From contig NC_039489.1 of assembly GCF_003590095.1 (NCBI RefSeq), forward strand, positions 2,356,001 to 2,420,000: a stretch of DNA of 64,000 bases, given 5' to 3'. Source of the stretch: Trichoplusia ni. Lineage: Eukaryota; Arthropoda; Insecta; Lepidoptera; Noctuidae. The notes below the pieces were generated by a model. That model saw only the letters and a list, made by a program, of their open reading frames with translations, ran no database searches and was not told the DNA's origin. Positions 10,785 through 21,088 of this stretch are shown piece by piece (the first letter of the stretch is position 1; each line of letters starts with the position of its first letter). A program made the translations under genes and the position numbers.

Positions 10785-11190
10785 TATGTATTCCTTTAAA
10801 ACCTCATTGAGAGCCTCGCACACTTCTGGTACGATAATAGATATCACTTGGTCTGACAACTTGAACACATTTCCAAGACTTTTATAACTGCTACCAGTTG
10901 CCAAAAATCTTAACGTTACCGCAAGTCTTTCCGTCACACTTACAGATTTTCTAAATGTAGTGTCTCGTTTGCCTATTTTTGCCCCAATTAAATTTTGTAG
11001 ATATTCAAATTCGGAACTGTTCATTCTTATAAAATCTTTTAAGCAACCGTCAATACCCAAATCCTTGAGATAGTCTGTGGCACTATATTTTCCTCTAGCT
11101 TTTAGCGTTTGGCGCATCCAATAAGAGCGCTTTTTCTTCTTTTTTTAAACAGAAAATAAAAGCTATTCCAATGAGCAAATCTTCTTCCAT
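10785..11190 (-). pseudogene. Harbinger transposase exon 1, element Z (frameshift)
   Basis: First exon of a transposase of the second structural class: it runs past the ATLRFLATG point to EVCEALNEVLKEYIQ and ends at a GTAAGT donor near 10,782. The apparent ATG is at 11,190 (MEEDLLIGIAF). A one-base frameshift in an A-rich run near 11,135 separates it from RSYWMRQTLKARGKY. The catalytic exon 2 and the MADF gene of this copy are not present to the left, where the MULE and unassigned DNA lie. Confidence 0.7.
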
Positions 11191-11399
11191 TTTCGTGTAG
11201 ACGTCCTCGGCCCTCAGAAGGCGAAACCAAACTGCGAGCCAATACTAGATGTTATAAAATGTTTAAACATTTTTCATCAATGTAGGAGCACTTATAACAT
11301 GTAACAGTTTCTAACAAAGTGCAACAATTGTTAACATTTGTTAGTAAATGTAAAACGGCAATGTGGGAGCACCATTTCTAGTAAAGGATGAATCCAGTA

Positions 11400-13251
11400 T
11401 CTTTTTTTATTTTTCTTTTCATTTCGATTCAGATTTGTTTATAGATGAAATTCAAAAACGACCAGCGATCTGGGATATGGAAAGTCCCGATTATAAGAAT
11501 AAAGTGATTGAAAAACGTAATTGGGAGGAGCTTGTAGAAATATTTTGTGACGCTGGAGATAGTTTAGAGAAAAATAAACTGTTGGGTGAGTGATTATTTT
11601 ATTGAATTCTTGTTTACAATAACGTGTTAGGAAAGTACTTATATCATATTGTCTTGCCAGTGAAGTTTTCCCTCGTTTACAAAATAACGGGCAAATTTGT
11701 CTTTAGCAGTCCTAGCAGTCAAACTGCCGCGTGGTATATCTTCTGGACTTATAGATTGTAAAGGTGAATGATAAAGTGTATCTTCAAATCTATAACCGTC
11801 GCGTGTACGCACGTAATTATGTGGTACGGTGCATGCTTTGATGATATTTTCCGCGAACTCAATATTTACATCTATAGGTCTATGGAATATTCGCCATTTG
11901 TTGCTCAATATTCCGAAAGTGCATTCGATGTAGCGCCTTGCTCTCGATAATCGGTAATTGAAAACTCTTTTTGTGTGTGTGAGTTGTTTTCCACTGTAAG
12001 GGCGCATCACGTTTGACATGATTGCAAAGGCTTCATCGCCTACAAACACGTGAGGCAATGGTGTTCTATCGATATTTGATATTGGCTTCGGGTTGGGAAT
12101 ATTTAATTTACCATCCATCATTCTTTTATAAAATTCGGAGTGTTGAAAAATCGCTGAATCACTGCTTTTACCATAATATCCGATATCAACGTATATAAAA
12201 CAATAATTTGCGTCACACACTGCTAGCAAGACCGAAGAGAAATAAACTTTATAATTAAAATAAAGCGAGCCTGTATATTCCGGTTGTATTATTTCAATGT
12301 GCTTCCCATCAATTGCGCCGATACAGTTTAGGAAGTTGGCGTATTTCATAAATCCTTTTTCTACGTCTTTCCATTTTTCGGTAGTCATTTCAGGCATGCA
12401 CATAGATTTTAATTTTCTCCACAGCACTTTGCAAACTTGTTCCACTATCTGTATAATAGTCGATTTTCCAAGACGATATCCATAGTGTAATTCTGCGAAC
12501 GAACAGCCTGTAGCCAAGTATCTGTCAAAAATAAAAATAGCATTATATTATTTCTTTTCAGGTTCTACACTAACAAGAAAATGGAAAAGTATTCGAGACA
12601 ATTACATAAGGGAGTCTAAACGGCAAAAAAAATCTTCCATCTGGGTCTGGATCCTCCAAACATGTACCATATGTATACTTCGCAAAACTAAAATTTCTCG
12701 AGAGTTCCGTATTAAATAAGGATACAGAGAACAACTTTGAAACTCCTGCCGTAACAAATTCTGATTTAAACAATGCGGAAAATGAAGACTTAATACCACC
12801 TCCAAAAGAACAAACTGAAGGGACAAGGAAGAAACAAAAAATAAATGCAGTGGATAAACAAATTGTTGATATTTTAGAAAAAAGTTTGCACGCAAGACAA
12901 CAGCTTCAAACAGCACAACTAACTAATGAAGATGATGATAAATTATTCTCTTTATCATTGTACACTGAGCTCAAGAAGGTACCTGAGAATCGACGGCTGT
13001 CAACAAAGATTGAATTGCTCAATGTAATTCAAAAAGCACAGAATCCAGCATTACCACAACAAACAAATCAGTACCAATATCAATACGCATATTCTACACC
13101 ATCTTATTCCGGATACACTACTGCTAGGTCCTCAACACCATCACAACAGTGGTCTGCGACACCACCGGCACCGGCACCACCACCGCCAACGTCGACGTGG
13201 GTGCCGTCACCTTCAAGCCAAGATTCGGACAGTCTTCATTTATTTGAATAA
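11400..13251 (+). pseudogene. MADF/BESS protein of element B (exons about 11,400-11,585 and 12,562-13,251)
   Basis: Exon 1 gives FDSDLFIDEIQKRPAIWD and NWEELVEIF, the first MADF half, ending at GTGAGT; the original start codon seems altered. Exon 2 follows TTTCTTTTCAG and gives RKWKSIRDNYIRESK. A one-base frameshift near 12,640 comes next. The other frame continues without break to 13,251. It contains a BESS motif (KLFSLSLYTELKKVPENRRL) and a Tyr/Pro-rich tail (PPAPAPPPPTS). The frameshift makes it a pseudogene. The intron contains the antisense transposase exon. Confidence 0.75.
11639..12521 (-). CDS. Harbinger transposase exon 2, element B (intact exon)
   Basis: Catalytic exon of a HARBI1-like DDE transposase, open from the acceptor (TTTTGACAG, exon starts 12,521) to the stop at 11,639. 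It starts YLATGCSFAELHYGYRLGKST. The catalytic residues are D in AIDGKHIEI, D in FVGDEAFAI and E in RRYIECTFGI, with the usual C-terminal LHWQDNMI. It lies inside the MADF intron, with 40 bp between its start and the MADF exon 2 start. Exon 1 is gone (element C lies there), so no full protein can be made from this copy. Confidence 0.85.
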
Positions 13252-14123
13252 ATTTACTTACCTTAAGCCCCGGATACACTAGGGAACATTTTGTCCCGCA
13301 ACATGACGCGCAACACAAAATATACGTGACGCTGCAACGTTGCATAGTGTCCCGCAACATGACCCACAACATTTTACGTGACGCGGGGCATGTTGCTTGC
13401 TCCCGCCTCGAGAGCGAGCGCACGTGTCCCGCGTCAGTGTTGCGCCATTTGTCACTGAGTGTAGTCGCGTACGCAACGTGCCTTTAAAATGTCTGTAGTG
13501 TGCGGAAATGATACCGTGCTTTTGCTTATAGAGCTTTACGAAAGTCGTGACTTGTTGTGGGATACTTCACACCGTGACTATCGAAATAAAATAAAGAAAA
13601 ATGATGCATGGGAGGATATTGCCAAGGCGCTTAAATTGCCTAGAAAAGAAATAGAAACCAAAGTTCATACCCTGCCTTCGCAATTTGTCCGAGAAAGGAA
13701 GAAAGTGAAATCGTCAAAAACTACTGGTAGTGGACGAGAGGACGTGAAGTCCAGTGCATGGTTTGCGTACGATGCAATGAAATTTTTGCTAAAGGGAGCC
13801 ACAACTTCTGGAAGCTTGGACACTTTGGACACAAACGTAAGTCATACTTTAGTTATTTTGTCATTTGTAATCAGTAATCACGGTCACATCACCTGCGACA
13901 AATTTAGCGCAAACGGGTTTATTTTTATTTATAATTTATTTATATTTATAATTTATTGTACGGACACACAAGGAAAGGAAAAGTGACAAATTAATACGTA
14001 CCTATATTATTTACATAAACTAAGATTTGTACACACCTCACCCACAAAACTTCACTTCTAAAAGGATTGACGTTGTTCAGTAACATTAAAAGAAAAAATA
14101 TCGTACAATACTAGTTTATTCAT

Positions 14124-14530
14124 TTAAAAATTATTCTGCCAGGGAACACGTCCTTCTTCACTCATGAAATATTCAGCAAATTTGTTTCTTATTTCCATAG
14201 CAGATTCAGGGTAGCGTCTTCCCATAGCATTTAAATTCGACATATTAACACAGCCAGTTTCTCTGCGCCAAGATCCTTCTAAAATATCGTGATCCACATT
14301 TTCAGAATCAAAAGTCCCATGTGTGTTGTACAGTGATCTCGATTGACTATTTGGCCTTAAAAAATTATGGAGGTATACGCACGCCATTACAACAACTTCA
14401 GCATTAAAGGGTAGGATGGTTATGGGAGTTCGGAATATACGAAATACAACACCTAAGATACCAAACACATTTTCGACAATTCTTCTAGCTCTTGACAATC
14501 GATAGTTGAAAATGCGTCTTGTTGTACCAT
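14124..14530 (-). pseudogene. Harbinger transposase exon 2 remnant, element C
   Basis: C-terminal part of the class II DDE transposase. It starts abruptly at a stop-preceded RKNGTTRRIFNYRLSRARR, so the first two catalytic aspartates have been deleted. The catalytic E region is kept (RRIVENVFGIL), followed by VACVYLHNFLR and the ending EGRVPWQNNF. It lies in the MADF intron. Without the DGKH and GDxAF blocks it cannot work. Confidence 0.8.
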
Positions 14531-14799
14531 TTTTGCGTACTAATAATTAAGGATTCATGTCTAACAGATGTTTGATATAATACAATACGTGTTTTATACT
14601 TAGTATATTCGTATTATAATAATTGACTTAATATTTATATCATTATTTTTTCAGAGTCCACAAAGCCAAAACTCGATTTCGTCTCCGGATGAAGATGTCG
14701 TTCTACATTCTCAATCTACCGTTCCGGAATTTCAATCTCCTCATCAACTAGAATCGCAATCTACCATTGTTCAAGCAGAGCAACCCACAATCCCTGCAC

Positions 14800-17700
14800 T
14801 AGGCTCGTCGAAAAAATATCGATACATCGATATATCGATATTATTTTTTCAATGTATCGATATTTTTGAGCGATATTTAATGTTTCGATGTATCGAGGTA
14901 TCGATATAAAATTACAAGTATTGAAAAGGTATAAAAATCGATATTTTTTATAATTAAAAATCCTAAAAAAGAATACTTTTTTTATACTAACATTTTTAAC
15001 AAATTACATTTTTTTTGTCTTTGGTCGACTCGATTTACTGCGTTTTAATTTGGTACTTAAGTTGGCAACTCTGTCTGTCAATTTTATTTCAGTGTCAGTG
15101 TCTGTGCTTCAACTATCCGTCTGTTATCGGTAATTCCGTATTATAACCTCAACGCGAGCGTATTTCTGCCTGCACTTGAGTTGATTATAGTTCTCAAACA
15201 ATCTAACTAATTAAATCAATAATTAATTCACGTATGTGAACAAAATAATTCGAGCATTCCAGTCATGTCTAGTGTTGTATGGAACTTTTTCAAAAAAATA
15301 GACAGACAAAACTTTTCATGTAATGTGTGTGGGAAAATATATAAAACCAGTGGCAATACGACGAATTTATCTACACATCTTAAAAATAAGCATCACCATG
15401 CGTTTTTGCAACTTAAAAATAAAAGCTCAACGTCAAGTGAAGTGAATATTACACCAAGAACAAGAACTAGTTCACCTGTTTCGTCTACTAATTCAACTAT
15501 TACCAATACTAATAAACCTGCTGAGATAGAAAATAACTTCATGGAATTGTCTGAAATTGCGATTTACGATGATACTGGTGTAAGTATTTTATTTGTGCAA
15601 GATCAAACGTAGCTTTAGAATCTAAATATCAATTGTTCATAACCAATAACCAGTCAACTAATAATGTGTAATTACTAAAAGTATCGATATCGATAAATTT
15701 AAATTTTGGTGTTTTCACTTAACCTTAATACTATTTATGACGACAAGTGTAATGTACAAAATATTCAATAATTTTTTTCAGACTGAATCCTCCAAAGATG
15801 GTCAGAGTAAAGGCTTGTGGAAACAGACTACACTCATAGATGTGTTTGAAAGAAGTTCAAGCTATGAAGGTATTTTTTTTGATATTAGATTACTGTATTG
15901 TTTACATTTTAGTTCTATGAGGATGTTCTAATTTTATTATTTTTCTCAATTTAGCAGGGGGTCATAAAACTAGCCAAATAAATCAAGCTTTGATCTACAT
16001 GATTTGCAAAGACAACATGCCTCTATCTTGCGTAGAAAAATCAGGATTGAAAAGATTTATGAGCGTCATTTGTCCACGCTATAAAATTCCATCACGAACT
16101 ACTGTAAGCGAACTATAATATTAAATTATTATCTTATCCTTTTTATTTTTAAATGTTATTTTATTATTCATTTCTCATTCCAGATAACTGGCCTCATGGA
16201 ACAACGATACGCCACTACCAAAGCCATTTTAAAACAAAAATTAAGTGAGATAAATAATATTGCTTTAACAAGTGATATATTAACTCTTATTAACTCGACA
16301 CGAAGTTTCATCGTAGTGACAGCACATTTTCTTAACACAGCTAATAACTGCACTCCTGAGCATGAGATGGTGACATTGACAGCACGAAGAATGTATCAGG
16401 TAAGTAAAGTATAAAATAAATGCATCAAATTATAAAAAATAAAATAAATAGTTAATTATAATAAATTTAATAAAGTGGACTAATATTGGTCTTCTTTCCT
16501 GCAGGCGCACACAGCTGATTATATAAAAGAATGCTTTGAAAATATTACCGACGAGTTTACAATAGAAAAGGATCGCATCTTATCAATTACCACTGATGGT
16601 GGTGCTAACATGGTTGCTGCAGTGAAGAAATTTTTGGAAGATGGAAAAAGAATTCCTTGCATGGCGCATTTGCTGAATTTAATAGTGGATGGCGCAACAA
16701 GAGATAATGCATCAGTTCTGCAAATTGCCAATCGTGTCAAAGCCATTGTTACATATTTTAAACAATCTGTGAACGCAATGGACGATTTGCGAGCAGAACA
16801 AGAGGGACAAAAGAAAGAGGGAGAAGTGTTAACACTTATACAATCAGTAAGCACAAGGTGGAATTCTTGTCTTGATATGTTGGAAAGATTCAACACATTA
16901 TCAGCTATTGTGGCTAAGATTTTAGCAACTAGGCGGAATGCACCTGATATGATAACTTCTTCAGAGTTAAGTGTCATACGAGATCTGATAATATTGCTTA
17001 CCCCATTTAAGCAAGCTACTGAAGAAATTAGCGGCGATCAGTACGTGACTTCTAGTTTGGCGATTCCCATTGCAAACTTACTTCAGAAAGGACTTGAAGA
17101 AGTAAAACCTTTCACCGAATTTGGCGTTGCTGTTCAGAAGAGTTTGCTAAACTTAGTTATTGCCAAACTAGAACCACTAGAGCGACATTTACATCTTGCT
17201 ATAGCAACAATTTTAGACCCTCGCTTTAAGCGTATTCATTTTAATTCAGCACTAGCTGTTTCCACTGCAATAACCGCATTGTCAAAAGAAATACGTTTAG
17301 AACATAGACGTAGAGGACAACTTTCGCCTGAACTCAGACCCACAACCACTACCATAATTCCAAATTCAGAAAATTCTTCGCCGTCGTTGTGGTCCGGACA
17401 TGAAAAAATTATGATAAATATTGCTGCAGCAGCCTCCAGTTTACTTTCAACCAGTGATGGTATGCCTAGCGAACTAAAGCAATATCTAGATCAGCCTATA
17501 ATACCCAGAAAAGAGAATCCAATAAAATTCTGGTTTGACTGTCGTCATTTTACCCCAGTCCTTTCCGACATAGCCCTGAAGTATTTAATATCGCCTGCGT
17601 CCTCGGTTTCCTCAGAGAGAGTGGCATCCGCTGTAAATCTCGCAGTACCAAATAACAGAAGTCGGCTTACAGCCGAGCATATAAACCAAAGGGTTTCAGT

Positions 17701-17980
17701 ATCAGATAAATATTGGTTTAATTAATAAATATTATAAATAATTAATATTTTTTATTGTTGTCCTTGATTTGAAAAAATTAAAAATGATGTCTATTGATTA
17801 GTATTTATCTAGTAATGTAAGATGATTGAAGTAGATTAGGCTAAATATTTTTTTTTCCTATCACACCGATATATCGATATATCGATATTTTTAAATAAAA
17901 ATATCAATATCGATATTGATATATTCAAAAATTATCGATACAATATATATCGATACTTTATTGCATTTCCGACATCCCTA
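14800..17980 (+). mobile_element. hAT element with 8-bp target duplication, apparently intact
   Basis: The left end TAGGCTCGTCGAAAAAATAT (14,800) and the right end, inverted, TAGGGATGTCGGAAATGCAA (17,980) form short imperfect inverted repeats. The flanks are identical CCCTGCAC (14,792-14,799 and 17,981-17,988). Both subterminal regions are packed with TATCGATA/ATCGAT repeats (14,815-14,910 and 17,870-17,955). It was inserted in MADF exon 2 of element C. A partial second copy (left end only) lies at 48,153-48,489. Confidence 0.92.
15265..17725 (+). CDS. BED-finger hAT transposase, five exons
   Basis: Predicted exons 15,265-15,579, 15,782-15,869, 15,958-16,103, 16,184-16,399 and 16,505-17,725, all with GT/AG borders and compatible phases, give about 661 residues. 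Exon 1 encodes a BED zinc finger (WNFFKKI ... CNVCGKIYKTSGNTTNLSTHLKNKH). Exons 3-5 carry the RNase H-like catalytic domain (ITTDGGANM, CMAHLLNLIV, TRWNS). The C-terminus has the hAT dimerisation block (ALKYLISPASSVSSERVASA). No frame break is visible, so the gene could be functional. It resembles ZBED-type hATs. Exon borders are inferred. Confidence 0.88.
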
Positions 17981-18490
17981 CCCTGCACCAACACCTTCAT
18001 CGTCGCGACCAACTCGGAAGAAGAGCCACCCCGATGAAGATAGATTGGAGGAGGCTTATGAAGTTCTGCATGCTGCTAAAAACAGAATGATGTCCCGAGA
18101 TGAATTCGATGTTTATGGACAGTACGTAGGAACTGAGTTACGTGCATTAAATGACGAACACAGTGTAATTATGGCTTAATATTATATTAATAATATTTTA
18201 TTAGATGCACGCTTAGGAAAATACCGTACAAGTTATAATAATCAAAGCCAGTCAGTTGTTCAACAGGGCTATAGCACTGCATCCAGTGATATTAGCCCCG
18301 AGCCTTCTGAAGAGCATATTATACAAAATATACTTGCAAATATGGATTCCTCGAGCACTAATAGCATTGATGGCACTAATACTAATTAATTTACGTTGAT
18401 CGTTATATCCATCTCGTACTCTTTAAAATTTATTTTACTGAAGATTAAAATACAATTATAAATAAAATGTATGCGTTTTCTTCAACTTAC

Positions 18491-18913
18491 CTTTACAAAT
18501 ATCTTCAACTTTTTTATCAGTTCTTTATAAACTTCTGGTACTATTTTACGTATTAGTTGATTTGACACTCGAAAAGTGTACGACAAAGAAGCATAAGAAT
18601 CTCCAGTCGACAAGTACCTCAATGTAATGGCTAGTCTGATATGAGGACTAATAGCGTTCCGTAATATTGTATCCTGTTTGGCTATGGAAGGTGCGATCAT
18701 TTGCAATAAAGTTTCAAAATCAGATGATGACATGCGAGTAAAATTCACAAACGATCCGTCAGACATTCGGAGATCACTTAGAATATTAACTCTTCTTTCT
18801 CGTTGTAATAAGAAATTCCGCATCCACCACCTTCTCTTTCTCTTACGTTTCAATACACTCGATATAATTACTATGTACGCAGCACTAATAGCCACAACCT
18901 CCTCGGGCAACAT
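18491..18913 (-). CDS. Harbinger transposase exon 1, element C
   Basis: Open exon from ATG 18,913 (MLPEEVVAISAAYIV) with a basic WWMRNFLL stretch and the FTRMSSSDFETLL motif. It continues through LAITLRYLSTGDSYASLSYTFRVSNQLI to a GTAAGT donor at 18,490. This is the class II break, after EVYKELIKKLK. The N-terminal region of these transposases is thought to contact the MADF/Myb-like partner and DNA. It sits antisense beyond the MADF stop and just inside the right inverted end. Its catalytic exon 2 is deleted, so the protein is not complete. Confidence 0.8.
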
Positions 18914-19044
18914 TTCTATAAACACTGAGAAGTGTGGTCGACAAAATGTTCCGCGACATGTATGTCGGCACATTCCACGTAGTTGTTGAGGAACATGTTC
19001 CGCAACATGTTGCTCCATTTGTCCCCTAGTGTATCCGTGGCTTT

Positions 19045-19371
19045 AAAAATATTCAACAAAGACAGTGTACTCAGTATATACCTATATCAAGAAACCAATG
19101 GGATCAAGGCCATCAAGGATATTTAAGTGGTACAGCATCCTCAAATGCGCAATCGTCAACATATGGACATTCTACAGCTGCTAGATCGGGCTATGCAATA
19201 AGTCGTCCACAGACGTCTTCTCATGATTTTGGACACGGTTCTGGTTTAGAGCCAATCCACTACCGACCCGAATCACAATTATCTGTACATAGTGTAAATG
19301 CGGAAAGTATCTCGGCAGATTCTCAAGTTTCTATTGAAGACGAATTCGATTTTAGTACCGCACTTGAGTAG
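19045..19371 (+). pseudogene. MADF/BESS protein C-terminal tail, element D
   Basis: Open frame without a start, entering directly from the TTA flank of element C and ending at 19,371. The sequence is Gln/Ser/Tyr-rich (QWDQGHQGYLSG, STYGHSTAARSGYA) like the tails of other MADF proteins here. It is followed, antisense, by a transposase exon 1, which fits the common layout. The upstream part of D was not found next to it. Confidence 0.55.
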
Positions 19372-19511
19372 CATTTTCAGCGTAGTGTATTTTTTGATTT
19401 ACTTGTTCTTAAATTAATAGTTATTAAAATTCAATTACATGTAATAATTTTGTTTGTGTGCAATAAACAATTTTAAACTAAAATATGTCATTTAATTTTG
19501 TACCTACTTAC

Positions 19512-19820
19512 CTCAGAGTTACAGCCAATCTTTCTGCGGGCGATATACTCTCTCGCATAAAAGTATCTTGATGTTTTAGTTCCTGGGATAATTTTTGGAG
19601 CAAGTTGTCGAATGTAGTTTTCTGCATTCTAAAATAATTGTAAAACTTGTCTTCATCTTCTCTCAATTGATTCTTGACAAGTGTATGAAACGCGCCATAT
19701 TCCTCCCTTTTTACTAAAATCGGATGTATCCAAAACCTTACTTCCCTTTTTTTTTCTATTTTCTTTTTCCTATATATGTAATAAGCAACTATAATCTTTT
19801 TTTTCGTAAGAAAATTCATG
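19512..19820 (-). CDS. Harbinger transposase exon 1, element D
   Basis: Class I exon from ATG 19,820 (MNFLTKKKIIVAYYIY) through a basic KKKIEKK run, FWIHPILVKR and YFRMQKTTFDNLL to LAVTLR, then a GTAAG donor. No stop occurs inside. The first 46 bases of the exon are part of a 75-bp segment repeated at 23,338-23,412. The rest of the transposase is not linked, so it is an orphan exon. Confidence 0.75.
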
Positions 19821-19849
19821 ACGCAGCACGTCCTACACAGCCCGAGTAA
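19775..19849. repeat. 75-bp direct duplication, left copy
   Basis: These 75 bases recur at 23,338-23,412 with no differences that I can see. The left copy ends in TAA (19,847-19,849) immediately before the start of element E. The right copy starts immediately after a mariner-like end. The two copies flank the composite of E, E2 and the mariner-like end. See findings. Confidence 0.85.
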
Positions 19850-20054
19850 GGGCTCCCACACAAAACCGCGAATTCGCATCGCATCGCAAATATCTGCGAA
19901 TTCGCACGAACGCATCGCAAGAATTTCCGATCTGCTTCGCATCGCACATTCCTGCGATGTTACGTCATCCTTGGTGACGCCATTTTAGTCCGCTCTCAGA
20001 CAGCTTTAGAGAAAGACGCGCGGGGACTGCTCCGCCTTCTTTGTTTATAAAAAA

Positions 20055-20231
20055 ATGGCGGAATATGATATAGATTTTTTAATATCTTTAATTGAGGAGC
20101 GTCCCGTCCTTTGGGACACAAGTGATGAACATTATAAAATAAATTTATTAAGCAAGATGCGTGGAAGAGCGTCTGTGAAAGTTTGTTTCCAAATTTCCAA
20201 GACAAAGAAAACAGTGAAAAAACAAAACTTG
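20055..20231 (+). pseudogene. MADF exon 1, element E (frameshift)
   Basis: Starts MAEYDIDFLISLIEERPVLWDTSDEHYK, a clear first MADF half. A one-base frameshift near 20,145 follows. The other frame continues as QDAWKSVCESLFPNF up to a GTAAGT donor, matching the pattern in element I. No exon 2 is present. The 328 bases that follow (20,232-20,559) are intron sequence with nothing recognisable. Confidence 0.7.
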
Positions 20232-20559
20232 GTAAGTACTTTTAAAAATTTCTACAACAATTCAATCAATGCATATAAGTATGAATTAAATAGCGTGCCC
20301 GCATGTAAGAGGGCTTCCAGAATCTGTCGCGGTATTCGTGATGAGCATCGACTAATGTTGTGTTTCTGACCTATTTTAATTTTCTTTTATATGACATTAA
20401 CAATTATTTTGTTTGCTTATAAAGTTGAATTATGTCTTTTTTTAAATAAATTACGTTTTAAAATTGTTATTACTCATTTCTGATGTTTGTCCTATGCCCA
20501 TTATTTATCTTGAAGTACCTACTGTATATCTATTTAGAACTAAGCAAGTACTTCTATAA

Positions 20560-20799
20560 TTTCATTTTTTTTTTAATTGCCACTTCAAGGCTCCAAAGAC
20601 ACTAGAAAAATAATTTGAAAACTTATCTCTTATTAAATTTGCACTCATTATTCTTGCATTCAACGTCTGTAGGCTTTGTAGTTCAGAATCATCTATGATC
20701 ATTTCTACGGGGGATTGTAATCCATCGCGGTTCAGTACAAAGTTGTGTAATATACAACAAGCTTTGACAATATCGACTGCAAAATCAATTGAGACGTTA
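20560..20799 (-). pseudogene. Harbinger transposase exon 2, C-terminal remnant, element E
   Basis: In-frame minus-strand remnant reading VDIVKACCILHNFVLNRDG, then a variable acidic stretch, then RDKFSNYFSSVFGALKWQLK at the C-terminus. It starts at the border with element E2. All catalytic residues lie in the missing part. Confidence 0.7.
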
Positions 20800-21088
20800 A
20801 GGCTGCCTGTCCACCGGAGCGGAGCGAGGCAGCGGAGCGGAGAAACGGAGAAATATTAACCAATAGGACTGCACAAAATCTTCGTTCCTCTTTAGTGGAC
20901 AGGGAGTTGCGAACTAGTTTAAAAATTCATACAAAACCGGTAAGCGGAGCGGGGATGCAAGGCAGCGGAGCGGAGAAACGGAGCGGGGAAGCGGAGCGGG
21001 GAAGCGAGTGCAGGCGCGGGCGCCAGTTGCGTCCGCAGTGTGCCGCCGTAGTCCGACCAGTGCGTATGTGACCGACGCAGTGAACACA

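Larger units (their letters stand above)
11210..13262 (+). mobile_element. PIF/Harbinger element B (right end replaced by C)
   Basis: The left region (11,230-11,360) has repeats of AACATTTGTTA/TGTTTAAACA type. MADF exon 1 (+), transposase exon 2 (-) and MADF exon 2 (+) follow. Only the splice donor (CTTACC, 13,256-13,262) of transposase exon 1 remains before element C begins, so B is incomplete. The left boundary is approximate. Confidence 0.6.
13489..18390 (+). pseudogene. MADF protein of element C (exons 13,489-13,836; 14,655-14,799 plus 17,989-18,390)
   Basis: Class II arrangement: the entire MADF domain is in exon 1 (LLIELYESRDLLWDT ... AWEDIAKAL ... KSSAWFAYDAMKFL), which ends at GTAAGT. 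Exon 2 follows TTTTTTCAG, runs in frame to 14,799, is interrupted by the hAT, and resumes in the same frame once one 8-bp target copy is discounted. The distal part has the conserved DEFDVYGQYVGTELRAL block. A TAA at about 18,177-18,179 breaks it just before YYINNILLDARLGKY, which matches element G. The intron contains the antisense transposase remnant. Confidence 0.75.
13266..19042 (+). mobile_element. PIF/Harbinger element C with hAT inside
   Basis: The inverted ends match: AGCCCCGGATACACTAGGGA at 13,266 and, inverted, AGCCACGGATACACTAGGGG at 19,042. TTA flanks both sides (13,263-13,265 and 19,043-19,045). Subterminal repeats CCGCAACATG and CGCAACA occur at both ends. The layout is MADF exon 1 (+), transposase exon 2 remnant (-), MADF exon 2 (+, split by the hAT) and transposase exon 1 (-). 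The flanking DNA differs on the two sides (B on the left, a MADF tail called D on the right). Confidence 0.85.
19850..20799 (+). mobile_element. PIF/Harbinger element E (left part only)
   Basis: The left end GGGCTCCCACAC follows TAA at 19,847-19,849. The subterminal region is dense in GCATCGCA and GCGAATTCGCA (19,862-19,960). It contains MADF exon 1 (+) and the end of transposase exon 2 (-). It is cut at 20,799 by element E2, and the right half is lost. Confidence 0.7.
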
